Shown one piece after another: positions 50,939 through 63,537 of a stretch of DNA of 64,000 nucleotides (its first letter is position 1; every line of letters begins with the position of its first letter). The translations under genes were made by a program, and so were the position numbers. Source of the DNA: Cyanoderma ruficeps. Lineage: Eukaryota; Chordata; Aves; Passeriformes; Timaliidae. The DNA lies in contig VZDJ01000090.1 of assembly GCA_008694505.1 (NCBI GenBank), forward strand, positions 4,953,521-5,017,520, written 5' to 3'. The notes below the pieces were generated by a model, which was not told where the DNA came from, did no database searches, and worked only from the letters and a program-made list of their open reading frames with translations.

Positions 50939-51428
50939 TATGAAAAACATGTCATTTACATTTAAAAGGACAGGCTGAGTATTTGCATTCCTCCTGCTCC
51001 TCCCTCCAACACCCCATGACACAGGCACAGATGTCCAGGAAAAAAACTGGACTAGAAGCCAAAGATAAAAGCACTTTTCCCACAAATATGCACTTAACCC
51101 CAGGCACTGATTCCAGAAACAGCTGATGTGTCCAGGCCCTTGAGAAATGTTCTGGGTTTTGCCAGGCTGCAAATTGCAGCATCCCAGCCCTCATGGCTTC
51201 CATTAGTCAGCCCTAGCTAGGAAATGGTTCAGAAGAGCAGCTTCTTACCCAGTGGGAGCAAGAATGGGATGTTCTCTTTCAACAAGTAAAAGAAAACAGA
51301 AGCACTTTACTAGTTCCAAATACATGAATACCTAGGCAAAAACGACTCCTCAAAATACCCTTAAATTTGGAGAATTTGTTATCTGAATTAATGTAGTCAT
51401 AGATGCCGAAGTTAGGAAAGATCACGAA

Positions 51429-51432
51429 TGCA
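51429..51432. repeat. target-site duplication, left copy (TGCA)
   Basis: TGCA directly before the LTR end; the matching copy is at 51849-51852. It is short, so on its own it would be weak. It gains weight from sitting exactly at TG/CA ends. Confidence 0.55.
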
Positions 51433-51848
51433 TGTTGGCTCTGATCACAAGGCATTTCTATAACAGGGCCACCATTGCTCTAGCCACCTCAAGTGTTGCT
51501 TGCCGAGGCTGGGCATGTCCCACTTTAAGGAGAGAAAGAGAGCAGGCTAGAAGCATCGTGAGGGGGAACAAACTTTCTTTATTTATAATCTAACTCTTTT
51601 ATACATTTGTACAGAGGTCCAGCGATTGGCTACAGAGGTTGCCACCTCTCAACTTGGATGGTGGACATCACCATCAATCATTTCTTCTCTCAGAGGAGAA
51701 GAATGCAAACATTCTAAGAATAAACATTGTTTACATGAAGCTGCATAAGAAAACTTCTGCACAGAGACAGAAGGCAGAAAACTTAAAGCAACACTCAAGT
51801 ACCAGGAGGAATGAAACTGCAGCAGCCCAGACTTCTGTGTTGCCCACA
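51433..51848 (-). mobile_element. solo LTR of an endogenous retrovirus, probable ERV1-type
   Basis: A 416-bp element on the minus strand starting TGTGGGCAACACAG (at 51848) and ending GAGCCAACA (at 51433), so it has TG...CA ends with short inverted termini. In its sense direction it carries a CCAAT box (plus-strand ATTGG, 51625-51629), then a TATA box TATAAAA (plus-strand 51597-51603), then AATAAA (plus-strand 51578-51583), then a pyrimidine-rich U5-like stretch. A 4-bp direct repeat TGCA flanks it on both sides (51429-51432 and 51849-51852), the duplication length typical of gammaretrovirus-like ERV1 insertions. No internal proviral sequence or polypurine tract is next to it, so it is a solo LTR. 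The family name was not verified. Confidence 0.75.
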
Positions 51849-51852
51849 TGCA
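51849..51852. repeat. target-site duplication, right copy (TGCA)
   Basis: TGCA directly after the LTR end, pairing with 51429-51432. Confidence 0.55.
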
Positions 51853-51854
51853 TC

Positions 51855-54800
51855 TATCCAGAGTTTTGTGCCTTTTTTAACTAAAATTTAAGCCCTTGCA
51901 GCCTTAGAGCTGTTGGAAAATAGCTTATAGGTGGAAAGGTAGCTGGCTGCAGGCGCCTTCCTGGTACTGGTAATGGAGCTGTTAACTCCTGATAGCAGAG
52001 ATCCAGACCATCTGTGCGATCCAGGTTAGGCACTAGATGGGCACTGCAGTGAAAGAGCAGGTTTGATGGCTGCATGCAGAATGACAGCAGTGTGAGCTGG
52101 AGGGGACTGCTTGTTGGACCTCTGGTCTCCAGTGCCAGTCCTCGCTTGAAGCCGGACACCTCCCAGGAGCCAGTGTGTCAAGATCAAATGTGCTACATCT
52201 TGGGTAAACTTCTTCTTCTCCCAACTTTCCCTGCCTTGTGGCTGCTGCTACATCCTTGCCACTCTGCCAACACCATGGGCAGCTTTGGCTGCCTATCCAA
52301 GTCTCAGTTCCAGAGGCACATAATATAGCCCACTGAAGAGCCAGTGTCAATCCAGATAGGCTTATTCATTAAGGGTTTGTGACTAATGAATGAAACCTGC
52401 TTCAGCCATTGAGGATCACTGCTGCAGAAGGCAGGAAACTCTCCTCTTGTAAAGATCCTGCTGTGGAGAGTGTGCAGACTACTGGGAGAAAAGACAGAGT
52501 CTCGGCATAATTAGGAAGCTTGGTAAACTCTTCCAGTCAGTCCATCACTCTCCGCCATCCAACTGACTGGAGAGCCCACGTCACAAATGAAAGGGTGCAC
52601 CATGACTTTCCTGCTGGAATATCTGGCATACTGATGAAGTAGAAAAAAGGGAAATAAAAACTAAAAACTAATAAAAACAAGAACTCAAATAAGAAGAAGT
52701 AAAGCAAGATGATGATGGAGAACATCAAAAAATGAGGAAACTTTGCATCAAAGAGAAGGTCAGTACCACTTCTCAAGAGGTGGATCCAGTCATGGAACAA
52801 TGGTTTGCATTTTTCCCCCAACAGTAAGAAAGAAGCTGAGAGAAGCTCTAACACATGAATGAATTTGGCTATGCTGAACCACTGATGTGGCTTGTACTGG
52901 AAGGCACCACATAATCACACAAACTGGCATTGTTGCACAGATCCAAGGAGTTCGGTTGTGCTTCTTAGATTACTTTTTATGGAGACTAAACCTGGGCTCT
53001 CCAACACCATCAACAAGATGTTGCTGAGAATCCAGAGGAAGGTACACATGGAGGAGGGGAGGACCTTTGACCTGACTTGTGCTAGAATGATTTTGTTAAG
53101 AGATAGAAACTAGTCTGACTTCCGTAGTGGAGCCAAACAAAGCCCATAGTATATCTATTTGCAGTTTTATGCTGCAGCATTTTAAAGCTACCTTTGACTC
53201 TCCCATTTCTGTGTGATTCTGCCTTTTATCTGCCCTTTGCTTTCCTGATACAAAAGCAAGTGTGATACCTGTGCCTTGATGAGTAGGTTTGCCAGTCCTC
53301 AAAAACACCATGAAGCTCAGCAATAACGTGCCATCCAAACAGTAGGGAGCACTTTAATGTCTTATGTCTCAGGGACATAACTGGCATTTGCCATACAAAT
53401 CTCTGTAGTCCCCTTCAGTGTTTATTCACTAATTGTTATCCACTACTCCCACAGAGCACTTTGTTTTTGATGACTTATCTAAGTGGCACATTTATTCTCC
53501 TGCAAGCTTTGCAAGTGAGAACAAATCTGGTTTATTCTGTTAAAGTGAAAATTAAACCAGTGGGCTGCACTATTGGAATCAGGAGTTATGCAAAATGAGA
53601 CTGTAAAATGCAGTGTCAGTTATCTATATGGCACTCTCTTCCTTCCCAGTTCCGCCTTCAGGAGCTCTCTTCCAGCCCATGGCTCCTACAGCCCTCTGAA
53701 TGCAGAATGAACACCAGGAGTTATTCTTCCTGAGTGAATAATGTACGTGGCATATGACCTTCTGGGATATACCCTTTCATCACTAAGGAACCATGGAGCG
53801 CAAGTGCCTTTTCAAAGCAGCTCCTGACCCTACTGTTTTTACTATTTTTTTTACCTAGAAGAGGGAGGTGTACACTGCTATAGTTTTTTTTCCTTCCTCA
53901 CACGCCATTCAGAGGATTTCTGTGTGGAGCGTCCTGTTCAGGGTGTGATGACAAGAAAGGCAAATGAATCATTCTTGGGTTTGCATCTCCAGAGCAAACA
54001 TTAGGGCCTTCCCTTTCTTTAATGCTGGCAATTAAGAAGGTGTGGTCCTCAAGGGCTCACACAGATCTGCTTGTCTCTCTTTGCTGTCTTGCATGTTCGG
54101 ATGGGAGTCTGATTAACTATGGAAGTCTGTTCCCCCAGGTGCCTGCGCAGGACCCAACACTTTGGGGCCTCACCATTACTGGGGCACATGATCCCAAAAA
54201 CAAACAAGCACAGAGCCTGCGATTTTGCTGGGGGAGAAGTTCCGGTCACAGTGTTACAAGCAAAGGAGGTTTCCGAGCTTCCTCAGACCTGGAATGTGAT
54301 CAATTAAATATGAAAAAAAAAAATGCTTAATTAAACTTACTTGAAAAAGCCTGGAAGGGTCATGGAAACTGAAGGCGAGGATGCCGGTTCCCCACAGCAT
54401 ATGGCAGAGCAGCCACTCTCCCCTTGCTACAAAGGTAGGCCTGTCACTTCAGAGGGACTTGCAGCCCTTTCATTTTGCCGGCTGTCACTATGGCAGCAGA
54501 GGGATCAACCTGGGAGCCACCACCCCCACTGCCACCTTATGAACAGGAGTATGTCCCTCAGGGGACCCAGTTTCACCAGAGGAAGGCGAAGAGGGAAAAC
54601 CAGCCATTTTTATGCTGTTGAAGCCTGGCTGCTTGGCAGAGGACAGCATGCTGCAGGAGTGTCACTTGCTGGGAAGGCCTTGGGGGCCCCCTGTGCTACG
54701 TGCCACTGGGATTGAAGCACTTTATTCTTGTATCAAAGAGAATTTATATTGGACATCTAAACTCCTTTAAAAGCGGGGAAGTCTTGATGTTCCCTGTGTT

Positions 54801-56395
54801 CGTGGCTGTTTGATGTGGGGACATTTCAAGGGGCGGGTAGGCCTGTTTTCTCAGCTCCATCTTGCACAACACACATCCTCAGGAACCCAAGGCTTGCCAT
54901 GGGGAGCAGGTCTGTATTGCAGCCATCAGCTGGAGAGATGGGGAGCACTTTCAGTTGTCAGAAAGGATGACTTATTGAATAAAAGCTTCTTTAGATCTCT
55001 CAAATTATCATGATGAGCCATTTCCCATGGGAAGGCATTATGAGAGCTAGCTTGAACATTGGGGTAGGGAGCTGTCTCATATCCTTGGCTTCGAAAGTCC
55101 TGCCGTCCAGTTGCCTGTTGTGGCTTCCCCCAGCTCAAGCAGCAGCCCATCATTTGGCATTCTGTTTTATGAACAGATAATGTGCTCAGTTATATGTAAC
55201 CATGGAAGGTACAATCACAGACTTGAAAGGCTGTAGGACTGCAGGACACTGGGAGGACCAGGAGGGTTACCCAGTGTTGGTGGCTCTGTTTTTGTAGTGC
55301 AGGGGAGAGATTTTTATAAGGTTACAGTGTGTCACTGGGAGTTTGGAGTCGAACTATCACAAAGTTCCAAGCACTGGGTTTTTTAACATGTGCTGGTCTT
55401 TCCATATATTTTAGCCGTATAAGAAGAAGGGAGTGGCTCTGGCAGCCCAGATGTAGGAAATGAGCCCACACACTAGAGGAGGCCAGGAAACAGGCAGGAG
55501 GTGAAGTCAAGGAGAGGAAAGACAGGCTTAAAGTGCTGTAGGTTTTTGAAAGTGAGAAGAAATTGAAACTCAATCCAGTAAACACTTAAGAACCAAAGGA
55601 GGGATGAAGCAGGATAGATGTGCTATGATGGGATTTCAGAGCGAGTAAAAAGAATGCTAATGGGTATATTGTGTACGCTTTGTGTGTCAGAGGAGCTGGG
55701 GAGAAGTTGCACCGCATAGAAGTGAAGCATTAATGAGCGGCCAGGCATGTCTCCCAGCTGTCAGGACAAAAGAGAAGGGCTCGGGTGCTGGCTCTGCTGC
55801 AGAGCTTCTTTTATCCCGAGGGACTTCAATCAGAAAGTACCTTTCCTTGGGAGGTTCATTATCTCCCCTGTCTTCCCTGCAGTTTCTCATTCTCTGCACG
55901 GACAGAAGTGGCCCCCAAACTCCAGAGACCAGCCTGCATCACAGTGGCCTCGTTCTTCCTTGCAGACCTACCAGCTCCCTAAAGGCTTCTGCCTCTCTGC
56001 ACTCTGTCAGGAAATTATTTTGCTGAACAGACAAGGCATAGTTATTGTAAAAACTATTCCAATTAAGATATTTAATTGCAAAGGAAGAAGAAGCATCTGT
56101 AAATTAAATGAATCACCCTGTTTACAGCACAGAAGAGTAAGAAATGATCTGAGAGGAAGCTGACATTTTGTCAGTCTGAGGCAGATGAGTGCATCAAAGT
56201 AGCAGAGGACATACTGTTTTTTATAGCAATAGCAAGGCAATTAACCTTGCTTTCCCTATAGTTCCTTGGACATCTGATTGATTTTAAATATCAAAATGTG
56301 CCCTGTGTTCCAGCTGCCCCTCCAGGCTGTGCTCTCTGCTGGGCTGCAGGATGTAGGGGGGCTGTGCTGAGGTGGTGGGCAGCAGGGAAGGGGCA
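51855..56395. other. noncoding DNA with no identified feature
   Basis: No supportable gene. I checked 51855-53115 specifically as possible proviral interior next to the LTR: minus frames at 51881-52350 and 52537-52854 show no reverse transcriptase, protease or envelope hallmarks, and the LTR's flanking duplication argues against it. The rest, to 56.4 kb, is unique sequence with short overlapping ORFs. 56040-56300 is AT-rich and might hold a regulatory element. Confidence 0.5.
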
Positions 56396-56399
56396 ATTG

Positions 56400-57010
56400 C
56401 TGCAACCGCAGCAGTGGCCACCTGTCAGCTAAAGCTCATTAACTCATCTAGCACCTGCTCCCACCCTAATGAGAGGGGGGGAGCACCTCCAGTGAGAGTT
56501 TCTCTGCCTGGACACTGCGCAATTACATTTGGGGTTGTTTATCTGTCTCTGCGTGAAGCATAAGACACCGGAGGTGCAGCCGAGGCTGGAGCATCCAGAG
56601 TAGTCAGGGGTTGTGGCTGCCTGTGCTGTGTGTATATTTTTAGTACAGCCTCCAGGCTTTCCTCTGAATTGCTGTTGCTGTGTGAGGAATGAGAGTGGCA
56701 GGAGACCTCCAACAAGTGGTCAGAGGGAGGTGGGATCTGCGAAGCAGTCACACTTGGTAAGATATTGGCAGCGGTAGCTGTGTGCCTGGTTGCTTGACTA
56801 TTAAATAGCATGTCTGTACTCCCACAGGATGTTCCGCAGTAATAATTAATAGTGATTACACAGTGATAATACAATGGGTATGCTAATAGTTCTATCAGCC
56901 TGCATGTAAAGGAAGATGAGCCAACACTATAAATACAGTACCATGTGAAGAGCAGTCTTAATGACAAGCATATCGCATATAGTAAATATGCTGATATTGT
57001 TTATAGTAAA
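56400..57010. promoter_or_regulatory. candidate enhancer with E-boxes and homeodomain motifs
   Basis: Two CACCTG E-boxes (56419-56424 and 56452-56457) flank CTCATTAACTCATC. Further on, AATAATTAATAGTGATTACA (56840-56859) and GTGATAATACAATGGG-type words follow. There is a 142-codon minus ORF across part of it (56539-56967) with no recognisable domain. The composition alternates GC-rich and AT-rich blocks without a repeat signature. Function is inferred. Confidence 0.3.
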
Positions 57011-57014
57011 CACT

Positions 57015-60000
57015 ATAGTTCCTCACCTACTACAATCAGTCTTTGCAGTTTCCCTGCAATTAGCTTCTAATATTTCAGTCCTGCTCTTCTGTTTCCCCCT
57101 CTACCCTCAGCCACACTGAGATGCATCAAGATTCATTGCTTCCAAGCCAAGTAAGGAACCATGTTGGGCTGAATAGATGCCCATTAATGTGCATACTAAA
57201 CCTCCCAGCAGAGACCCAAGTACCCATGACAGACAGGTGCTCAGTACAGCAATGCACTCAAGGCTTAGAAGGCTTTGCTCGGATCCCCAGTTTCATTAGT
57301 ATTTAATTTCCTTGCACTGTGTCACACAGAAATAGCGAGGAAGGTGGATGAGGGATGGAATGAAACCTCTTAAGCTGTCTCAGTTAGGTTATGGTGTCCA
57401 TCTTATCAAGGCACACTTACACATTCACTCCAGCTGTGCAAGAAAACCCAGCCTCCTCTGAGCAACTGAGGTGAGCACAGAGATACAGTGGCATGTGCTG
57501 CATGCTTGTGTCTCCTGCCAGTGGCTTCAGGAAGGAATTTGGAGCCATTTGTGGGAGGCTTATTCTCTAGCTACTGATGATTTGTCAGGGTGCTAGCAAT
57601 CAAAGGTGAAAGATGAAAGCTCCGAGGTTAGTGATGTCTTAAACTCTAAAAACCATAACTGTAGGGAAGCAGGGGTTAATCAAAGGAAAATCCTCCGTAG
57701 GGCACTACTCAGGAACCAGCTACAGCTGGGATAAAGGCTGCCCCAGGCAGAGTAAAGCAGCAGTTGGGGAGGCTAGTTACTATTTCAAGACTCTCTTCCT
57801 CAGCAGAAACCTAGGAAGGAGACAGGTTCAGAAGTCCTATGAGGATGGATCCCTGCTAACTGGGGAGCATCTTGTTACTCATAGCCTTGGAGACATAGAA
57901 GATGCAGAGGTTTCCTCAGGCCCAGTTATGCTCTGCAGAGCAGGACACAGCATCTGGTAAGCTGACTAACAGGCCGAGTGTTCTGGGATGATAAAAAGGT
58001 GCAAGGTATCCCCAGAGAGAGGAAGAAACCTCCTTAGGAATGGAACCACAGCCTGGACCACGATGGAGGCTGCCCTAAGGCAGGTAGCTCTGCCTAGAAA
58101 CCTGGCCTGTGTTCCAGACCTAACAATGAGTTATACCTGTGGGGGAGCAGCAAGTGCAAGCTGTGAACTTGTCCCTGCTTGTTAAAGCCATGGTGTGAAG
58201 CATGACCATGTCTCTTATGCTGACCCGTCTATGGGATGCATTTTAAGAATAGGTCCTGCTGTTATGGTTGATTTTGAAGCATTCCATATTCATTGAAAGT
58301 CATTAATAGTGGTGGGATAGAGTAGACTTCCCAGTCAAGCACTGGATTGGTAGCATGATGGAATTAAAGACTTCTTCTCCTGGTGTTGGCTGAAAAGGTT
58401 GGAAGAAGTATTCTTTTGCAAGAAATGTTTTCCTTTTCAGCTTGGGAGCTTAAATCAAGTACGTAAACCCTGCACTGTAACAACTCAGCCAGGTCTCTTA
58501 CAAAGTTCCTTTGTGCAAACTATTTTCCAAACTCAATTACACATTGCAGTCACAATATTATTGCTCTGTATAATTCTGTGTATGGCCTGGTGGTGAATTT
58601 TGTAGGAATGCTTCAGTGCTTTCTAAGGGCAGAAGTGGAGAAGTATCCTCAACAACTGTCTTTATTCTCTGAAGATCAGTATGAAGTACAGAGGGTGCAA
58701 GGTGCTGGAAGTAGGATGTGCAGTGGTAACCTCTGAACCAAATCTGTTTGCTTAGGAGCTGAAATGTATTACTTCCTAGTTTCATCCCAAAGATTTGAGT
58801 CCAGTGCCCATGTCCAGTTCAGAGATTATTTTCTGTAGACTTTACAATTCTATTGTACCTTGGCTTAAAACATTGTCCAGCATTCCTGCTGGTGCAGCAC
58901 CTGGCATGCCTGGGGTTCCCTTACAGGACTTAGAGCCGAAGCAGCAGGACCAGGGATTGACAACACCTATGCAGCCAGAACAGCTAGGGATGAACTTGAT
59001 GTATGTAAGTGGCAGTCTGCACTTCCCAGGCTGGACATGAGCAAAAGTTGATTCAGTCTTTCTTACAGCCAGCCAAGTGAATGAACTAAACCGTGTCTTT
59101 AAACACAGAGCCCATGCATGGATAGGACAAACCTCTATGTGCATCACTTGTTCCATTGAGGAACCCAAGGGAAGTGATGGAACAAGTCAGAACTAAAATG
59201 AAAACTTCCATCTTAAAAAAAAAGAGGAAAAAAGAAAAAAAGGACAGGTGGGAAGGTGAGGGACAGGAGGACTAAGGGGAAAGAGAAGGAGAATCTGTAC
59301 TCTCATTTTCTGCTTTTCCCATTTTTCCCTGCTTGAAACTGTGTCAGATACCTTTGTGCCTATTCTCCTTACTTCTCCCAAATTCCATCTCTCGTCAGAG
59401 CTCTGGCTTTAAACATGCACACATATATGCAATTAAATGCAGGCCTTGACTTTTCACCTGGGAAGCTGGAGGGATAAAGTGAGCTAAGCTTTTAATTACA
59501 ACTACTCATTCTGGGAGGCAGGGAATTCAAGCTGACAGTAGATGCTGCAGCACTGCTTAATCATGTCTTACAGAGAAGAGGAAAAAGTCCCCATGAATAT
59601 GCTGGAGAAAAGATTTCCTGAATGTATAAAGAAAATATTATTTCTTTTTGCTTTTCCCTGTTCACCTTCTCCTTTCATTTTTCTTTTTATTTTTGTGCCA
59701 AGTGGAAACTAGATATTAAATACTGAGGATTTGATTGTGGCTTTTATTAAGGTGGAAATGTTAATGTTCAGCTGTGACCCCTAGGATATAGCTCTTTGTG
59801 CCAGGGTATTTTTGGTTTGGTTTGTTTTTTTTCTTTTCCCTTTTATTTTCTCTTTTCTATCTCCTTTAAAGCATTTAATGGACCAGGTTCATTCGGGCTT
59901 TTTCATCCATTGACAGGACTGGAGTTTTACCACAGACACCTTTGGCTCTAAGTGATTTTCTTGATGGGAGGGTGAACAGTGTAGGAGTTCAGTGGCACTG

Positions 60001-60335
60001 CTTCCAAGACAAGCACAGTGGAAGTTATTTGAGGAAGAAGAAAAAAAAAAACCACCTATTTTTTGTCCCACAAATAAATCACTGACATGTTTTCCAGCAT
60101 TCAGGAAGAAAAAATGGCTCTCTTTTGCTGACCACAGACCAGCTATGATTCATAGTCCAATTTGATTTACACTAGTCACTGGGTTTTTTCCACTTCATTC
60201 CAGGATTTTCCCCTGAGCTTTAGAACCAGTGACTACTTGCTTTACTAAGCAAATGGGAAGGCAGGATCAGGCACGGAAACATCAGCTTTTTGGGTTTGAA
60301 TACCTCCATCTGAACCTCTTCTTACAGTTCTCTTC
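57015..60335. other. unique noncoding DNA
   Basis: No supportable gene. Contains an A/G-rich stretch (59211-59295), pyrimidine-rich runs near 59820-59870, and short overlapping ORFs. Nothing else stands out. Confidence 0.55.
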
Positions 60336-60342
60336 TGGATGG

Positions 60343-60869
60343 TGTCCTGGTTTTGGCCAGGAAAGTTAATTTTCTTTCTAGTAGCTGGTGCTGTATTTTT
60401 AATTCAGTATGAGAATAACATTTATAACACAGAGATGGTTTAGTTGTTGCTGAGTACTGCTTACCCTAAATCAAGGACTTTCCAGTTTTTTGTGTTCTAC
60501 AAGCATGAGGGTGCACAAGAAGCTGTGAAGCAGCATTGCCAGGACAGCTACTCCAAACTGACCAAAGAGATATTCCATACCACAGAATGCCACACTCAGT
60601 AAACAAACTGGGTGGAGGTGTCTGGAATGGTCTGGGATGGGTCAGTGAGTAGTGAGCAACTGTGTTTTGCATCCCTAGTTTCTCCTGGTCTTTATTCCTC
60701 TCTATTGCTTTAGTAGTAGTAGTACATTCTTCTTGTTTTAAGTTACTAAGCTGTTCTTATCTCAGCCTACAAGGTTTAGTTTTTTTACCCCTTGATTCTC
60801 CTTGTCCCTGGGAAGAGAGTAGTGAGAGAATGGCTGTGTGGTACTTGGTTGCTGGCTGGGGTGAAACAC
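60343..60869 (+). mobile_element. solo LTR, passerine ERVL-type
   Basis: Starts TGTCCTGGTTTTGGCCAGGA and continues with GTTAATTTTCTTTCTAGTAG, then a TTTAGTTGTTGCTGAGTA segment, CAAGGACTTTCCAG, GCCAGGACAGCTACTCCAAA, a GATATTCCATACCACA segment, and near the 3' end TAAGCTGTTCTTATCTCAGC and GGCTGTGTGGTACTTGGTTG. This order matches the abundant songbird ERVL-like LTRs as I remember them. The length, about 530 bp, fits a whole LTR. No internal retroviral sequence follows, and no intact 5-bp target duplication is visible, so the copy is an old solo LTR. The position where a TATA box is expected (about 60597-60610) reads CAGTAAACAAACT. Confidence 0.88.
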
Positions 60870-60874
60870 TGGGT

Positions 60875-62925
60875 TTCTATTTGGTGTCTTCTGGCAGCTT
60901 TCTGCTATGGACTGTGGCTCTCTGTGCTGCATAACAGCTGAGGCCTTTGCATAGCCTGCTGTTAACTAGGAGACTTGTCTGTCTTACTGGTATGAAAAAC
61001 CTATCTATTTTGCTACTGCGTCTGAATATCCTCTGCAGTGCTATGACCCCTCTGATTAATTTCCACAATGTAGCTTTGCCAGATAGACCTCAGCAACCTT
61101 CTAGATGACCTCCCTAGCCTGTTGCTACCCACAGGGTTCCCACTGTTAAGAGTTGAATAATCTGGCCAAATTCATCACTTTCAAAGACATTTATGAAATG
61201 GTGTGGCCTTGACATACAACGTGGACTCCCTTCTCCAAAGATGTCTTGTGCACAAAATTTTTATTTCTTGGCCTCAGCTCTTTTTAGAGTCTCTTCTTTC
61301 ATTTGAATTCTTCAACTTGGAAAACTGGTATTTTGTCTGTGTACAGTGTGAGTCAGGTGTGATAAAGAAGTGCCCCAACTTCTGTAGTGTTCAGTTTAGG
61401 ATTTAAAAGTTTGTATAAGGTCCTTTGCGTTAGACAGATTTCTCATGTGACTTTAGTCAAGTGGGAGGTGTAACAAGGAATTTGGTGGTTGTTTAATGAA
61501 TCAAGATCCATAGGGATCTGGGCTGCCAACTTCTGCATATGCATAGAAGGCATTTAAAAAAACTAATATATTCTTTAGCTTAAAAAAAATAAATATGCAT
61601 GGGCTTCTCAAGAACACTTGAAATCCCAAAGGAGCCAGTTGTACCCTTTGTGAGTCTTTTACTGCCACTTAGTCACTAGAAAAATGCTTGGTGAATTTTG
61701 CTTTTGGTCTACATGATTACCTTAGTTTGCCTGGCTTGTGCATTGAGCTGTGAGCTGCTTCCCGAAGACACAGCAAGGGTACACGTGTGGAGTTGATGTT
61801 GGGCTGATGTGGTGCCTGGGAAGGAGGCAAGGGGCATTCCACAGATGAGTGTTACAAGGATTCCCTATCCCTGCAAAGCTACATGTGAGAGCTGGGTTGG
61901 CTTCTTGTTGTGGGAAGGGTCATCTTTTTTCTGTTTTCATCTGAGGGCTTGTTTCATACTTCCTCCTTCAGCAAGGGGGAGGAATCTCAGCCCCGGGCAA
62001 AGTCGCTTTCTTTTTTAAGTTGGTTCTGCTGATCCTGGGGGAAGGGCTTTGTGAACAAACAGCAGGGTAAATGTGGTTTGTGTTGGTGACCAGTTTTGCT
62101 TAACATTTATGTGTACTCTGTGAGCCATCACTGGGCAGAGCTGAGACACAAGGAAACCGTGGAGGTCTGAGGTAAAGAACCTCAATCTTCTGGTTTGCTG
62201 CTTCCTTTGTTCTCCACCTCCCACCTTGACATCTCCTTCTGTGAGACTCTTGTAAAGAACTTCACCACAGCCAGGCCAGATTAAGCACTCTGACCACTCA
62301 ATAACCTACATTTCAAACCACCTTTGTAGCAGACAATAGCTCTGGGTAAGGGGCTCTAATTTACCTATCAAACTTTTTTGGGGAGGGAGCGATGGAAAGA
62401 GGAAAAAGAAATGACAGCAATATAAGCAACATGCTAGAGAAAGGAGAAGCAAAAGGAGAGGAAGCATATGGTTTTATTTGTTGTCAACTCAAAATGCCTT
62501 GGCCACGGACTTGCCTTTAAGGTGGTGTGAGAGAGGTGAGACTAACAGTGCAGTCGATATGTCAAGAGGGTATGTCTGGGAAAAGCATTTATTTAAGACA
62601 ATTGTGATCAAATATTCATCAACTCGCTCTCCCACCGTCCGTCTACAGCTTCTTTCTTGCTTTTCTCAGCTGGAAAAGACTTCATAGTGAAAGAAGGAGC
62701 AGCACTTAAATGCTTATTTATGTTGTCATTTCTAGGCATTTTATCAGGTCTCTAATGAAATAGATTTTCTCTCAAGAGGTACATATTTTCTGAGCCAGAG
62801 GGGGAGAGCACTACAGATTGCTGAAAAGTCTGCCCACATTCAATACATTTGTTGCATTATTAATGATGATAAAAGCAAGAGGTTATAAACATTTTCTTTC
62901 CTAAATACTAATTGCAGCTGACCTT
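60875..62925. other. unique noncoding DNA
   Basis: No supportable gene. AT-rich words near 61555-61600 and 62580-62900 are present. ORFs are under 70 codons. Confidence 0.55.
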
Positions 62926-62930
62926 AGCTT

Positions 62931-62965
62931 TAAAAAAAACCCAAAAAACCAAACAAGACCAGACA
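62931..62965 (-). repeat. A/C-rich low-complexity tract
   Basis: A-runs separated by CCC and CC; the reverse complement matches the G/T-rich style of the tract at 63538-63820 only 600 bases away, in opposite orientation. Confidence 0.7.
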
Positions 62966-63537
62966 GGGGAGTGTGGTGGGGCAGGGGAAGCACAAACAAA
63001 CCGATTGAGTCCAAAATGTAACTGTCAAGGCAAAACTTCTTTTTTGACAATCCCCCAATGCTTTCACATATATCATTTCTAGAAGCACTGCCAGAGCCAA
63101 ACCATTTGAGACTAGAATTATAGCAGAGATTAGCAGGATTCTGTTCCAAGAATATCTTTATGGTGATCACTTGTCACTTGTCATTACAAATAAATCCTAC
63201 TGGTCTTCTTCCTTCAGTCTCATCCTTGGCTTACTTACACTTGAGAAATCATTCTTCTTGTCTCTTCTTTTCCAGCAAGCAAAATTCATGTTGCTTCTTC
63301 GAATGGCTTCTGGTTTATTCTGACTCAATACAGCCGTACTGGAGGGGGATAGATACAGGAATTTTTCATACTTGTTTTTCATCCAGGTGCTGTTAAAATG
63401 TGTTTTCATTGCTATTGTCAGAACACTGGACAATTGTGTGGTATTACTTGTGACGGCAGTGTGTACACAAAGGTTTAGGCAGGTTACCTTACAGCCAGTT
63501 GCCTCAAACAGAATGAAGGATGTTGGGGGGATTTTGG

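Noticed and set aside
51853..53115. Possible retroviral internal region next to the minus-strand LTR
   Set aside because: Flanking TGCA copies place the insertion ends at the LTR itself, there is no polypurine tract, and no protease, reverse transcriptase or envelope hallmark is seen in the frames.
54525..54545. CTCF-like word containing AGGTGGCAG on the minus strand
   Set aside because: Only 11 of 14 consensus positions match and there is no supporting CpG or partner motif.
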